This document shows, one piece after another, positions 46,596 to 58,090 of a DNA stretch of 64,000 bases. Both the position numbers and the translations under genes were made by a program. The DNA is from Cephalotus follicularis (lineage: Eukaryota > Streptophyta > Magnoliopsida > Oxalidales > Cephalotaceae): the NCBI GenBank assembly GCA_001972305.1, contig BDDD01000994.1, forward strand, positions 179,875 through 243,874, written 5' to 3'. The first letter of the stretch is position 1. Each line of letters opens with the position of its first letter. Under the pieces are notes generated by a model, which was not told where the DNA came from, made no database searches, and saw only the letters and a program-made list of their open reading frames with translations.

Positions 46596-46598
46596 TGT

Positions 46599-49283
46599 TG
46601 TCACGCTCCGATTTCAGGTAGACACACATAAAAGTGGTAAAGGCAATTAACATTAAGATTCAGCTTATGTAAATACCATAAAATTTAAACTTTTCAAACA
46701 TATATCCGTTGCGGAAGCATTAAACTCATAAGCTGAAAAACAAGTAACGTTCATCCCATACAGCACGTTACTCAATACAAGTCTGTCATTGTCAAAAGCC
46801 CATAAAACGGAGCATTATCCATAATACATTAATCAATAACATCTAAAAATCTAGTAGACCGGAAAAAATACGATACACAACACACAAAGGGACATAACCC
46901 CTGGTGAAAACATTATTAAAACTTCTACTTCTTCCATGCTGATTCCCAAGCTGATCCACTGCATCAATTTGTAAAATACGGGGTTAGCCTTTGCCCTCAC
47001 TCGGCTAAGTCATAAGAGTACTTTGGGACCAATATTACATGCAATTCATGAAATGTATGCATAGATGATGCAGTACAGTTGAAATACAAGTTTATATATA
47101 TATATATATATGAAATTATATATATAATTTAACAGTACGGTAAAATATCAGTGGGAACATATATGAAAAATATACGTATGCAACAACAGTACAGTGGTTG
47201 CCCGACCAGGGCTACATCAAACAGGCATAGTAGTGTCCGAATAGGACCAGTAAACAGTACAATAAGTCCACAAAGGTACCACAATAGGCAGGCAGTATGT
47301 GTAACGCCGCCAACTTCTGGCCCCACGTTACACTCCCACTTCGGTCCCTACTACAGGTGACCAAGCAAGACAACAGTACAATACAGTGAGTTACCCAGCC
47401 AACTCCTGGCTCCTAGGTCAACCCTGCCACTAGACGGTGCTGGCAGTCTCCGCCATGCAACCGGTGGCTCAAGAACAACCACATAAAATTCACAGAGCAA
47501 ATAGTGAATAGTCACAGTAAAAAGTGTAGTAGACAGTACAGTAATGATCGTTAGATCAACAACAGGCAGTTTATTTCAAACTGTTTTCAAAAGTGATAAC
47601 ATTTGAAATATGTATTTCGAATAGATAGAAAATACTTTGAATAATTTAGTAGTGGAAATCGCTTTCCAGTTTGTTCAAAAATATGACATTAACCAATATA
47701 CATTTTTGTACTCAAAACAGTGTATTCGGAGTTCACATATGCATTTCTAAATATTATAACCTAGAAATCATAAACGATTTATAGACAGTCAATAATCAGG
47801 CAGTAAATAGTGTATATGCAATGCATACAAATTCTCAAATGCATCCTAATAGGAGTCGGGATCGTTTCGTATCGTTAAATAAGAAAACTTCCAAACAGTA
47901 TCAGAAGGCGTCGATGTCTATTATTAGGCATCGATGTCTTTGTCCCGTAACGTCGACGCTCAAGTCCTTAGCGTCAGCGCTTTCCACTGTTTGAAGACGT
48001 CGATATCCAACTTATACGCATCGATGCTCAAGGTATGGAACCTTAAACGTCAGCGTATTGCTTAAGGCGTCGACGCAATAAGGTAGGAGCCTTAGGCGTC
48101 GACGTATAATACATCAATATCCAAGCAGATAACCCAAAGGCATCGATATTCCTCTAAGGCGTCGACGTGTTTTGAGCACCAGTCGTCTTCCTCCTTACGA
48201 TGTGACAAACAGTAATCAACACAGTCCATATACATGCAAGACAACATGTAATCAAGCCAAGAAACCAACATGTATATACATATCACATACCAAGCATAAC
48301 ATGGGATTGATCCAGTGATCAAAAATGGTTCAATAATCATGGAAACTATGCAGAAAACCATTGTCCAGGCATGAATATTAAGCTCAAGAATACGAGTATG
48401 GCTTCCCCTACCTCTTTGTTCCAAGTTAGGAACTAGAAAGTCCACCTCTTTAAGTCCTAGAACTGGCCACAGCAGCTCCAAGGATCATCCCGTTGCTGCT
48501 AGCCGACAAGCTTCAAGTTCCAAGCTCCAACCATGTTCAACAATGGAGGTTTTCAGCCTCTCTCTCTTACTCTTTCACTCACTGGTTTCTTATCTAGTCT
48601 TCTCACAATGTTTCTCTTTTTCTTCTCTAAGTCCGTTTCAGGAACAATAAGACATTTTATGCAGATTTCGTTTTGTTTTCATTTGCCTAAATGCTAGGTC
48701 TCTCTCCTCCTTCACACCTTGTTGCATGGCGCACCAGGTGTTTCCCCCTTACTGCCAGGACAGCTGCATGTAGTCCCATGCCTTCTCCTTTCTATCATTT
48801 CAGTCTTTGTAGTGCAGGGAGCTATAATGCATGCTCAACACGTCAAGGTTTGCATGTTAATATGTCTGGGTAGTGCCCCAAAAGTGTCCCCTTGCACCAC
48901 GTTACTATCAGTGCATAACAGGTCTAATATTCAGCGTTACACGTCAACATTTTCTTTATACATCGACGTCTTTCCTTTTTCTTTTCATACGAGGGCGTCG
49001 ATGTTCTTGACTACATCAACGTGCATGTACATGTACCTACGTGTGTCGTTTGTCTCAAAGACGTCGATGCGTTCAATAGGCGTCGACGCGTTTCTCCCCA
49101 AAACTGCGCTGTTTTACCTCAAATTGTTCTTTTAACATTTCTTTAACATTCCTATTCCAAAATCAACATCATTAGAGTTTGGAAAACATCATCAAAGTCA
49201 AAAAATCCATCATTTTATTAATTCCACAATAAAAGTACATTTACATCATGAAATTACAACATATGAAAATCCCGGGCATTATA
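46599..49283 (-). repeat. 5' LTR of element D (2685 bp)
   Basis: Matches 37422-40098 along its length, including both GTCGAC arrays (about 47907-48170 and 48935-49090). The sense 5' end now reads TATAATGCCC where the partner has TGTAACGCCC. The hairpin 'aataaggtaggagccttagg' lies near 48078-48097. Confidence 0.88.
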
Positions 49284-49892
49284 GTTACCAATTATACGGT
49301 TATGGAACGATGATGGATCGTTCATGGAATGTCTTCGTTTCAGCCATGACACTGCCGGCCGTGACAGGGCATTTCGGCGCTGACTCACGGGGAGTCTTTA
49401 GTGGTTTTGTGTAGCTCGTTCAATGTGGAAACTGTTTATGGCATGGCCAGAGCCCCGATATGTTGGCCGGAATCTGGCCGGAGCTCCGGTGACGACAATG
49501 TGTATTTGCTACATGTGTGTAGATCGTAAGGGAATTGTGATGGTTGTTGCAGTGATGCTGAAAGAGATAGGATTCTGTTGACACAAGATGGAGATGTGCT
49601 CGTAACGATGGGTGAAGCTTAGAGGAGGTAGCAGTTCGTGGATTCTGCTGCAAGCCGTCCCAACTCACAGCTCAATTGGTAACAGGTACGGTATACATTT
49701 GCTCCAATGGTACGTGCTCAGATGGCTGTTGCCTTGATCCCATTCGTATGAGCCGGTGTGGGACGGTTGTATACGAATGTTAGATCACTAGAGTAGGTTA
49801 TACTACTTGCATTGCATTCATGCATTCTAAATGGTTATATGGATTGATATGTGTACGGATTGTAATTGTATGGATGCATGATTGTATATATA
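49284..49892 (+). repeat. Family A LTR fragment
   Basis: From about 49345 it matches 35380-35935: 'actgccggccgtgaca', 'gtagctcgttcaatgtgg', 'ttggtaacaggtacgg', 'gggacggttgtatacgaat', 'atggatgcatgattgtatata'. It is cut at 49892 by the family B element. The first about 60 bp have no clear match. Confidence 0.75.
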
Positions 49893-52800
49893 TGTAACGC
49901 CCCGAATTTCATAAATAATTATTATGAAATTGGTACGTGTATAGTCGTGATAAAACCGATAGAGGCCCGGAGTAATAAAAAGGCATTACGCACTGAAGCC
50001 GTATTTATGTTGGCCAAAACGGCTAATAAAGTCTATTTTTAATGCGCGATAGTAAAGCCCAATGTTTGAAATATTATTTCGATTATTTTGGTGGCTGTTC
50101 GGATAATTTATGTCACAATTCGCGGAAAAATCGGGACGCAGACCTTAGTATTTTACCTGGAAATACTAAGGAGGAAGCAAGGTTATAAGGAAGGGAGAGA
50201 GTGACACGGGCGCATCACGCGCCCGTGCAAGAAATAGGCAGCGGACGCTCTGTGCGCCCGCGCCAGAGAGAGAGAGATTGGGAGAGAAAACGGGAGAGAG
50301 GACGGGAGAGGGCGCCGGAGCTAGCCACATGACCGGGAGAGCACGACGGTCAACCCAGGCATGCCAATGGATGGTAACTCCTCCTTCCCCTTCCTCTCTT
50401 TCTTCTTTTTCTTCTCCTCTGCTGTTACTGTTTGTGCAAGCTGCCGGCGTTTCCCGGCGCTGTTAGCATCGCGGATGGAGGCGATTTTCATCTAGAAGGC
50501 CCGCTCTTCCCATTTTGACCACCTGTGAGGCGTGATTCGGCCGGAATTGGCCAGAATCACTTGGCCGAGTGACTCGGTGAGTCGACTCACTCTCGCCTGA
50601 GACCGTGCGTTTGGTGCTGAGTCTCAGCGAGTCACGGGCAGGGATGTGTATAACTGGTGAATGTGTGGCATTTTTGGGTGGTGATCGAACCTGTTGAGGT
50701 CCGGTGAGTTGACTCAGTGAGTCATAACTCACTGCCGGCCGTGGCGCGGCATTTGGTGCCGATTCACGGCGAGTTTTGAGTGGTTCTGTGTAGACTGTTC
50801 AATGTGGAACCCGTTTATATGTGTTTCGCAAGCTAGATGAGTTGGCCGAAATACGACCGACGTTTCGGCGACGGCAATGTTTTGCGTGCTTTGATCGTAA
50901 TGGAATCTGTTGTATGTGCAGTGTGTGCGGCAATTGGATTTGGCAGTGGAAAGGATCAATTAACAAGAACCGGCTTCGGTTCAACGGTTATTGGAAAGGT
51001 TCGGCAATTGAACCTACGGCTCGACTGTGCTGTTACTACTGCGATTCCTGACTCGGAATCAGAGGTAGGGGTAATAGTAGTGGACTTATACTTGCTTATT
51101 TGAGTTCAAGAATGATGTTTATCATTGATGAAATGCGTGAACTTTGTGGATTGAATTGCATGCACGTTTTGGGATGATTTTCCCTTGGTGTGTGAATGGT
51201 GTGATTTGTGTTAGGGTTGCTATGAGTAGCTAACCTGCCTTGCATATTGTGATTAAATTATTGTGGATCGAATTGCATGTGTAATTATGCATGTTGATCT
51301 CCTGGTATTGAACGTGTTGAAGGAGAAGATGTTTCGGATCTTCTCTAACCGTCGATGCTTAAATGGTAAGCGTCGACGCTATAAACTGTTACGCGTAGGA
51401 ATGTACACTGACTTTGCAATAAACGTCGACGCTTAAGGAAAGCGTTGATGCCCTGGTTTGAATATGCGTAGTGATGGACACGTGGATGTTGACGCTTGAG
51501 GTCCTACCTCAAAGCGTCGACGCCAAAGTAATGATTGCCGACGCTCAAGGATCCTCACCTTGAAGCGTCGACGTCAAGGACGATTGTTGACACTGGGTTA
51601 CTGGTTAAAGCGCCGACGCTTAAAGGGTATAAGCGTTGACGCCTACGGTTAAGCGGCGACACTTAAGTGACTAATATGAATGATTTGGTGCCTGGAGGTT
51701 AGGTGTCGATGCCGAAAGGGTCGGGTTGGATTTTGAGCATATGTTTGCTTGCATATTATTGTGGATTGGTCGAGCTTTCCTCGCCCTGTGTTGGTTAGCG
51801 TCAATGTAGGTATGAATTGAACTGTGAACTGAATTTTGAATTGAGATGTGATTGAATTCTAAAGTGTTTTATCATTTTAGAAGTGCATACATGATTTGAT
51901 AACAAATCATTATTTTACACGAAAATGTATATTTGTTAAATGTATATTTTCGAAGGATTGAAACGTGATTTCAAAGACTGTTTACATTTTGAATAAATGT
52001 ATTATTTCAAGTATTTTATAACTTATGAATTACTTGGAAAGGATTTATTTTTGGATTGATTGAGCTTTCCTAGCACCACGGGACGGTTAGCTATGTGCTT
52101 TCCTTGCTCGGGGCTGGTTAGCATCAATGATTGAATTGTTTGATTGATTGTGACTATTACGCTGTTAGTGCGATGACGGAGGTTTTCATTTACACTAATG
52201 GCAGGTTGTGCTCTAGGGGCCAGGAGATGGCTAGGGACACCACACCGAATGGTCTTCCTCCACTACGAGCCTGTTGACATCCACATTGTGAGCTATCCTC
52301 CGCCTATGTGCCGGTTAGACTCATTTGTTTGTTGAACTTTCCTCCGCTACGTGCCGGTTAGTGTCAATTATTGATCAAGCTTTCCTCCGCCTATGGGACC
52401 GTTAGCATCGACGTGAGATAATACTAACCTACGAGTGGTGGTTATCGAATACTGATTGAATGGATTGGTCCTTAGTGACATGACTGATGATTTGTGTTGA
52501 TGTAGCCACTTGGCATGGTTGCGTAACTATTGATCGAGATACATATACAAATACATATTGTATATATATTGTACTGCATCATTATGCATTCATTACATGA
52601 TTTACATTATTGTTGATCCTGAAAGGTATTTGTACTTTCTCTACTTAGCCGAGTGAGGACAAAGGCTAACCCCATACAATTTCAGATTGACAGGGGCAAT
52701 CGGACAAGTGCTGCTGAAGCTGTGTTGGAAGCTTCTTTCCTGAATGTATTTTTAATTGTATTGTAATAATCACACTCGTGTTTTAAGAGAATGATGAGAC

Positions 52801-53192
52801 GTGCTTGTTACGAATTATCAGTTGGATGGTTGTATCAATTGGTTATTGAAATGATGGAATCTTGTACTGGATTAATGTATAATAGTTTATGACTTTACTA
52901 ATTTGGGATAATGTATTTATTGTACTTGATGGATTTTCGCGCTGATGGAAATACTGTATTGACATGTTTTGATCACGCTCCGTTTTGAGGGCAGTTAGCA
53001 ATGAAATGTCGTGTTTTGGTAACACGTAGTATGGGATGCGTGTTACGTTGTTAATTCGGCTTATAATTGAATGCTTCTGCAAGTTATTAATCGTTTTGAA
53101 AGTTTTAAATTTCCGCGTAAAATTGTATAAGCCGGATATTGTGTTGATTGTTACCATTATTATTATTGTTGTTATGGGAACAGGGTGTGACA
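49893..53192 (+). repeat. Family B 5' LTR (3300 bp)
   Basis: TGTAACGCCCCGAATTTC to ACAGGGTGTGACA. Promoter-like block with inverted repeat (50143-50171) and 'gttataagg' (50182), GA-rich tract, donor-like GGTAACTCC near 50374 and AGAG-GTAGGGG near 51065, GTCGAC array, 'ggggccaggagatggct' near 52220, 'gccgagtgaggacaaaggc' near 52649, acceptor-like TTTCAG-ATTG near 52685. The 5' half resembles family A, the 3' half LTRs C and D. Confidence 0.9.
51351..51713. repeat. GTCGACGC motif array with hairpins in LTR B
   Basis: About thirteen motifs. Two neighbour pairs form extended hairpins: 51488-51522 (arms contain CTTGAGGT and ACCTCAAAG, 3-base loop) and 51537-51573 (arms contain CTCAAGG and CCTTGAAG, 7-base loop), each with one bulged A. 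Confidence 0.88.
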
Positions 53193-53196
53193 GCAA

Positions 53197-53208
53197 TGGT
53201 ATCAGAGC
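53197..53208 (+). other. Primer-binding site of family B element
   Basis: TGGTATCAGAGC, four bases after the LTR end; complementary to the 3' end of initiator tRNA-Met. Perfect match to the usual plant form. Confidence 0.95.
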
Positions 53209-53402
53209 TTATATTTAATTATAGGCTATCGCTAGGATACTATCCTTGGAAACCAAAATGATTGATACTAGAATAGTGGTAATCGAGCATATTCCATGTA
53301 TGCTTAAATTGAATAAGGAATTTATCCAAGCTAATATTTTCCTTGGCAATTAATGAAATGTTTCCCGATGATGGTTTATATCATTTCCTTATAGGAAACC
53401 GA

Positions 53403-54555
53403 ATGGACGGTAGAAGGAAGCATGGAAGAACTAGAGCTGTGGGGGAGAATGATCCTCAAGAAGCAAATGTTCCACAAAATGCAAATGAAAGGAGGGATCC
53501 AATGGATCGGATGGTCGATTACTTTCAGCAGGAGATGGTTGCCAATGCAGCTAACATGGAGGAGATGCGACGATTGGACGCCCAAGCTCAGCTGTGAGGT
53601 ATTGCTCCCGACCAGGGTGTATATCATGAGGGAAGTCAGTTTGGAAGGAACCTTGAAAGGTTTATGAGACAGAATCCACCCAGTTTCAGAGGAGAGTTGG
53701 ATGCTACCATTGCTGAGAGGTGGTTACAGGATCTAGAAAATATCTTTGAAGTGATGGATTGCACCGAAAACCAAATATTGAAGTTTGCAGTATATCGACT
53801 CTGGGTGAGGCCATCCACTGGTGGGAGATGGTCAAGGCAAAGTGGGAGTCAGCGGGACTCGACGGTACATGGGAAAGGTTCCAAAGGGAGTTCCTTGACA
53901 CTTATGTACCCCGAATTGAACAAGAATAGAGAGAGACAGAACTCCTGGAGCTACGACAAGGAGAGATAACTGTGGCCGAATACCAGGCCAGGTTTATGGA
54001 GCTAGCCAGACACTCAGCCTATCTGGTTGCCGACGAAGAAAAGAAGATTCAGAGGTTCTTGAGAGGCATGCGACCGGATCTTCGGTCAAAGATTAGAGTG
54101 ATGGAATTGGGGACTTTTGTACAAGTCGCTCAAAAGGCGAGATTGCTGGAGAGTATCCAAAATGAAGACCGCGCTGAGAGGGCTCACGTGCAGCAGAACA
54201 GACAGACCCTCACACAATCTAGACCGGCTCCATCGAAGGGGCAGGGTAGTGGTTTTCTGACAAAATCATCGAAGAATAGACTTCAACAGACCGCTACTCA
54301 GGGTACTCGTAGTCAGGGGAGTAATGCTAGATCAGAAGCTTGTTCTCATTGTGGCCGTAAAAGCCATTAGCTGGAAGATTGTTGGTTTAAAAATGGGTTG
54401 TACATGAAGTACGGAGCATCCGACCATTTGCGAGGGTTTGTCCGAACAGGCAAGCGACAGTGCCGACTGGGCCTGCAAGTGGTAGTAACCCTGTAGCTAG
54501 ACCTTCACAGTGGAGGGATACCGGTAAAAGCATCATAAGAGGTAAGGCCTTCGCT
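53403..54555 (+). pseudogene. Gag of family B element
   Basis: Start chosen at 53403 because the same context ('ataggaaac' then ATG-GAY-GG) starts gag in element D. Reads 'DPMDRMVDYFQQEMVANAANMEEMRR', stop TGA at 53595-53597, '[25 protein letters not shown]', a one-base frameshift near 53803, stop TAG near 53929, '[25 protein letters not shown]', 'FLRGMRPDLRSKI', a knuckle beginning CSHCGRKSH then a stop at 54368-54370. The second knuckle has Tyr in place of both first Cys (YMKYGASDHL). Another frameshift lies near 54440. Decay by both stops and frameshifts. Confidence 0.85.
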
Positions 54556-55700
54556 CTTACTTTTACAGCTTACTTATATAGTCCAAAGTACATCATATTG
54601 TTATTGATCGTAACTATATCGATTAAATGGTTATGGTTGGCTAGTGTATTGTTATCGATCGTATCGTGTTGTTATGGGCCATTATCAACGGATAGTGATC
54701 GAATGAACCGTTATTGAGCGGTTAATGATTGTATGGACCGTAAATGGTTATGCACCATGAACGGATATGTATTGTAAATAGATATGGAGGGAATGGTTGT
54801 GGATATCGAATTGCGATATGGACTTGTATATTATGAAATGGTATTACACGCACCTTACTTGATTGTTATCACCTATATATTTTGCATCCTTATTCCATTG
54901 ATTTTGTATATTGTGCATCACCTTTGGTTGCTGACCTGTTTCATTGAAATGAAGTGGGTCAGGTTCAGGTTCAGATGACAGCTACAGTGATTAGTCAAGA
55001 CAAGCGCATGGTAAGAAATTATATTTCTAGAGCTTATCTTGTGTTATATGAATAAAGTAAGGGAACTGATGTTTTGAGGCTTGTTATTGTACATTATATG
55101 ACCTGTCGGCTTGTGGCAGTGCGAGAATATAAATGTGTGATGATGTATTGGACCTGCCGACATGTAGCAGTGCATCACTTGATTGGTCTATGATATTACT
55201 GGATATGATCAGACCCATCATTTGAGGTTTTGACATGATTATCCTTGGCATGCGTATGATATTATTGGATATGATCAAACCCATCATTGAGGGTGTTGAA
55301 AGGATTGTCCTTTGCATGCAAATGATATCTTTGGATTTAGTTGAGATGTAGTCTGGCGTGGGTAGAGCCCCCGGTATATAGATTGTGATGAGATGAGGGT
55401 TGGTCCCCAAACATATAAACTGTGGTTTATCAGGTGGCATGGAGTCCGATAAACGAATACTTCATGCTGAAATTTCAAGAAATCCTAAGAGTGATTTTAA
55501 TGGATTCATTACTTGAGGTATTAGAATGATGATTCGGATCTAAATCGTGGTTGTTGAGGGCTGAGCCCATATGTGAACTGTTGATTCCTCCTTCGGGAGT
55601 GTGAATATATAAAATGTGTTTTCTTTACAGGGGGCATAGTCCGATAAACGAATACTTCATGCCCGATTTTTGGTAGATTATAAGAGTTGAAATGTATTCA
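54556..55700 (+). repeat. Family A LTR 3' segment inside family B element
   Basis: No gene. Landmarks in family A order: 'ctgacctgtttcattgaaatg' near 54924, 'gacctgtcggcttgtggcag' near 55099, 'ctgagcccatatgtgaac' near 55560, 'cctccttcgggagtgtg', TTTACAG near 55630 and 'agtccgataaacgaatactt' near 55637. The last phrase also occurs near 55447, so the segment holds an internal direct duplication. Neither end shows proper LTR termini. Confidence 0.65.
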
Positions 55701-55899
55701 ATTGATTATTCCACTGATGTGATATGATTGATAAAGTGGTAATTGGAGTCATTGAAGTTGCGGAATAATAATATGCGATATGTTGGGTTCTTGGAGACCC
55801 AATGATATGGATATAGTATGGTTACAGATCGAACAGATAGAGATTGTACGGTTACGAAATGTGCGGTCATAAACCATATGACTATGGATCGTATGATTA

Positions 55900-56132
55900 T
55901 GAATTGTTTGATGTGGATGAGTTGTGGTCACAAGCCTATCGCTCCAGTTTCTCCGTACATCTGGTGATTAGCAAGATGTATCGAGATCTGAAGCTCAAAA
56001 TTGGTGGAAGTGTGATGGTAATACCATGGGTTTGGAAAGCCACTTAGAACGTGAGGGAGAAATGAAGGCATTCTACCTTCACATGTTTAATCAAGGGAAT
56101 CTCGGGACGAGATTTCTATAAAGAGGGGAGGA
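55900..56132 (+). pseudogene. Integrase zinc-finger scrap and polypurine tract
   Basis: 'LWSQAYRSSFSVH...SKMYRDLK' (about 55918-55990) is the integrase N-terminal zinc-finger region. Decayed text follows and then 'ctcgggacgagatttct' and the tract AAAGAGGGGAGGA (56120-56132) directly before the 3' LTR. The only pol sequence left in this element. Confidence 0.7.
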
Positions 56133-56779
56133 TGTAATGCCCCGAATTTCATAATAAATTATTATGAAATTGGTGCGTGTATAGTCGTGATAAAACCGAT
56201 AGAGGCCCGGAGAAATAAAAAGGCATTACGCACTGAAGCTGTATTTATGCTGGCCAAAATGGCTAATAAAGTCTATTTTTAATACGCGATAGTAAAGCCC
56301 AATGTTCAAAATATTATTTTGATTATATTGGTGGCTGTTCGAATAACATATGTCGCGATTCGCAGAAAAATTGGGACCCGGACCTCAGTATTTTACCAAG
56401 AAATACTAAGGAGGAAACAAGGTTATAAGGAAGGGAGAGAGTGACACAGGCGCATCACACGCCCATGCAAGAAATAGGCAGCGGGCGCTCTGTGCGCCCG
56501 CGCCAGAGAGAGAGAGAGAGAGAGAGAGAGATTGGGAGAGAAAGCGGGAGAGAGGACCGGAGAGAGCGCCGGAGCTAGTCACCAGACCGGGAGAGCACGA
56601 CGGTCAACCTAGGCACGCCAACGGACGGTAACTCCTCGTTCCCCTTCCTCTTTTTCTTCTTTTTCTTCTCCTCTGCCGTTACTGTTCGCGCAAGCTACCG
56701 GCGTTTCCCGGCGCTGTTAGCATCGCGGATGGAGTGGGTTTTCATCTAGAAGGCCCGCTCTTCCCATTTTGACCACCGG
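56133..56779 (+). repeat. Family B 3' LTR, first 647 bp
   Basis: TGTAATGCCCCGAATTTC onward; matches 49893-50520 closely, including the inverted repeat at 56383-56411, a longer (GA)n run (56507-56531) and the donor-like GGTAACTCC near 56627. It stops at 'gaccaccgg', where element C begins; the remainder would be right of the window. Confidence 0.9.
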
Positions 56780-56944
56780 TGTAACACCCGGTAATTTCCT
56801 GAATGTAATATTTCGATTTATGATGTAATCTTAAGCTTGATTTTATGAGAATGTTGAATTTTTGGACTCAAAAGATGTTTACAAACCCTAGTTATGGTTT
56901 TGGAAATGGAATCTGTATGTTAAAGCTTGAAACGACGCTATTCT

Positions 56945-57105
56945 GGGATAAAGACATCGACGTCTTTGGAAAGACGTCGACGCCTATGAAGATTGAGGTA
57001 CACGTGAATGCATGGGCATGCACGTCGACCTTAGGGGAAGGCATCGACACCTTCTTAAAAAAATGGAAAAGACATCGACGTATAAGGAAAGACGTCGACG
57101 CCTTT
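56945..57105. repeat. GTCGAC motif array, first array of LTR C
   Basis: About seven motifs of the AAGACRTCGACGYC version (for example AAGACATCGACGTCTTT, AAGACGTCGACGCC), repeated at 63555-63712 in the 3' LTR. Confidence 0.9.
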
Positions 57106-57871
57106 GTAAAGAACATCTGTCGTTCTTTTTCGCTGGCAGAGTAACATGCAAGGGGGATCTTTGGGGGCTTTACCAGATGCTTTTACAAGTGCATGGTGAC
57201 GGATGGATCATCATGGGATGTTTCCTGGCATGCTCAGAACATGCCCTCACATGGAACATGCGAAGGAATCCTCACATGCAACCTGCAAAAGAAAGAATGG
57301 TTAAAGAATACAAAAGAAAGATGCAGAAACATGGAAAGTGGGAGAGAGCATGAGGGGGCCCGTTAAATGCCAGAAGAAGGATGTTAGGAGGGAGAAATCT
57401 GCATAAGAACAACCCTCCCCACTTCTCTCTCTCGTTTTAAAACACCAGAAGAAAGAGAGGGAATAAAACAGTGAGTGTGAGTGCCACCATTGTCGAGCAA
57501 GGAATCTTGGAGCTTGCACACCAACTGCTAGGACGAACCAGGGAGCTTCCAAGCTATACCTGGGGACTCAAGTGACTTCGTGGAATACTAAAAGAGGTGG
57601 ACTTTCGGCTTCTAACTTGAGGCCAGAGGTAGGGGAAAGCCATACTGTAAATTCGAGCTGGATATCCATGCATGGTTTATGATTTTGAATGTATAAAAAT
57701 GCATGATTCTTGAAATGATATTGTTACTGGATTGATGCCATGATATGCTAGATATGTTTGGAGTATCTGCATGTTGGTTCTTGCTATGAAAACCTGTTAT
57801 TATGCATGATTATGGGTTGTTAAGGCCACCGTTTGATAAGTCGTGAGGTAGAAGACGACTACTATTGAAAA

Positions 57872-58090
57872 AGACATCGACGCCTTTTATATAACATCGA
57901 CGTCTTTTTAGTTTTGCCTTATTACTGATTGAAAGGGATCGACGTCTTTGGAAAGACATCGACGCCCTAGGATACCTACCTAGATTTTGACGTAAAAGAC
58001 GACGACGCCTAAGGTTCCTACCTTAACGCGTCGACGCCATCAACAATACGCTGTCGTTTTAAGGTTCCAGACCTTGAGAGTCGACGCGTA
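57872..58090. repeat. GTCGAC motif array, second array of LTR C, with hairpins
   Basis: About eight motifs. The pair at 58001-58036 is joined by CCTAAGGT-TCCT-ACCTTAA and so can fold into a longer stem; the pairs just before and after carry related CTAGG/CCTAG and AAGGT/ACCTT elements. Confidence 0.88.

Larger units (their letters stand above)
37422..49283 (-). mobile_element. Gypsy element D (Tekay/Del-type), internally deleted
   Basis: Minus-strand element with LTRs at 37422-40098 and 46599-49283, polypurine tract at 40099-40112 and primer site at 46584-46595. Inside, from 5' to 3': a gag without its capsid core, a non-coding join, RT C-terminus, a solo family B LTR (42153-45249), RNase H, integrase and a chromodomain-like end. 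Protease and the N-terminal RT are missing. LTRs differ at about 15 of 215 compared positions. No convincing target duplication: TGGAT at left, GTTAC at right. It could have multiplied only with help from another element. Confidence 0.85.
49893..56779 (+). mobile_element. Family B gypsy element, mostly deleted
   Basis: 5' LTR 49893-53192, primer site, decayed gag, a family A LTR segment, a scrap of integrase, polypurine tract and the first 647 bp of the 3' LTR, which is then interrupted by element C. Protease, RT and RNase H are gone. ATATA precedes the 5' LTR; the other flank is outside the window. It belongs to the same gypsy group as element C by its gag. Confidence 0.82.
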
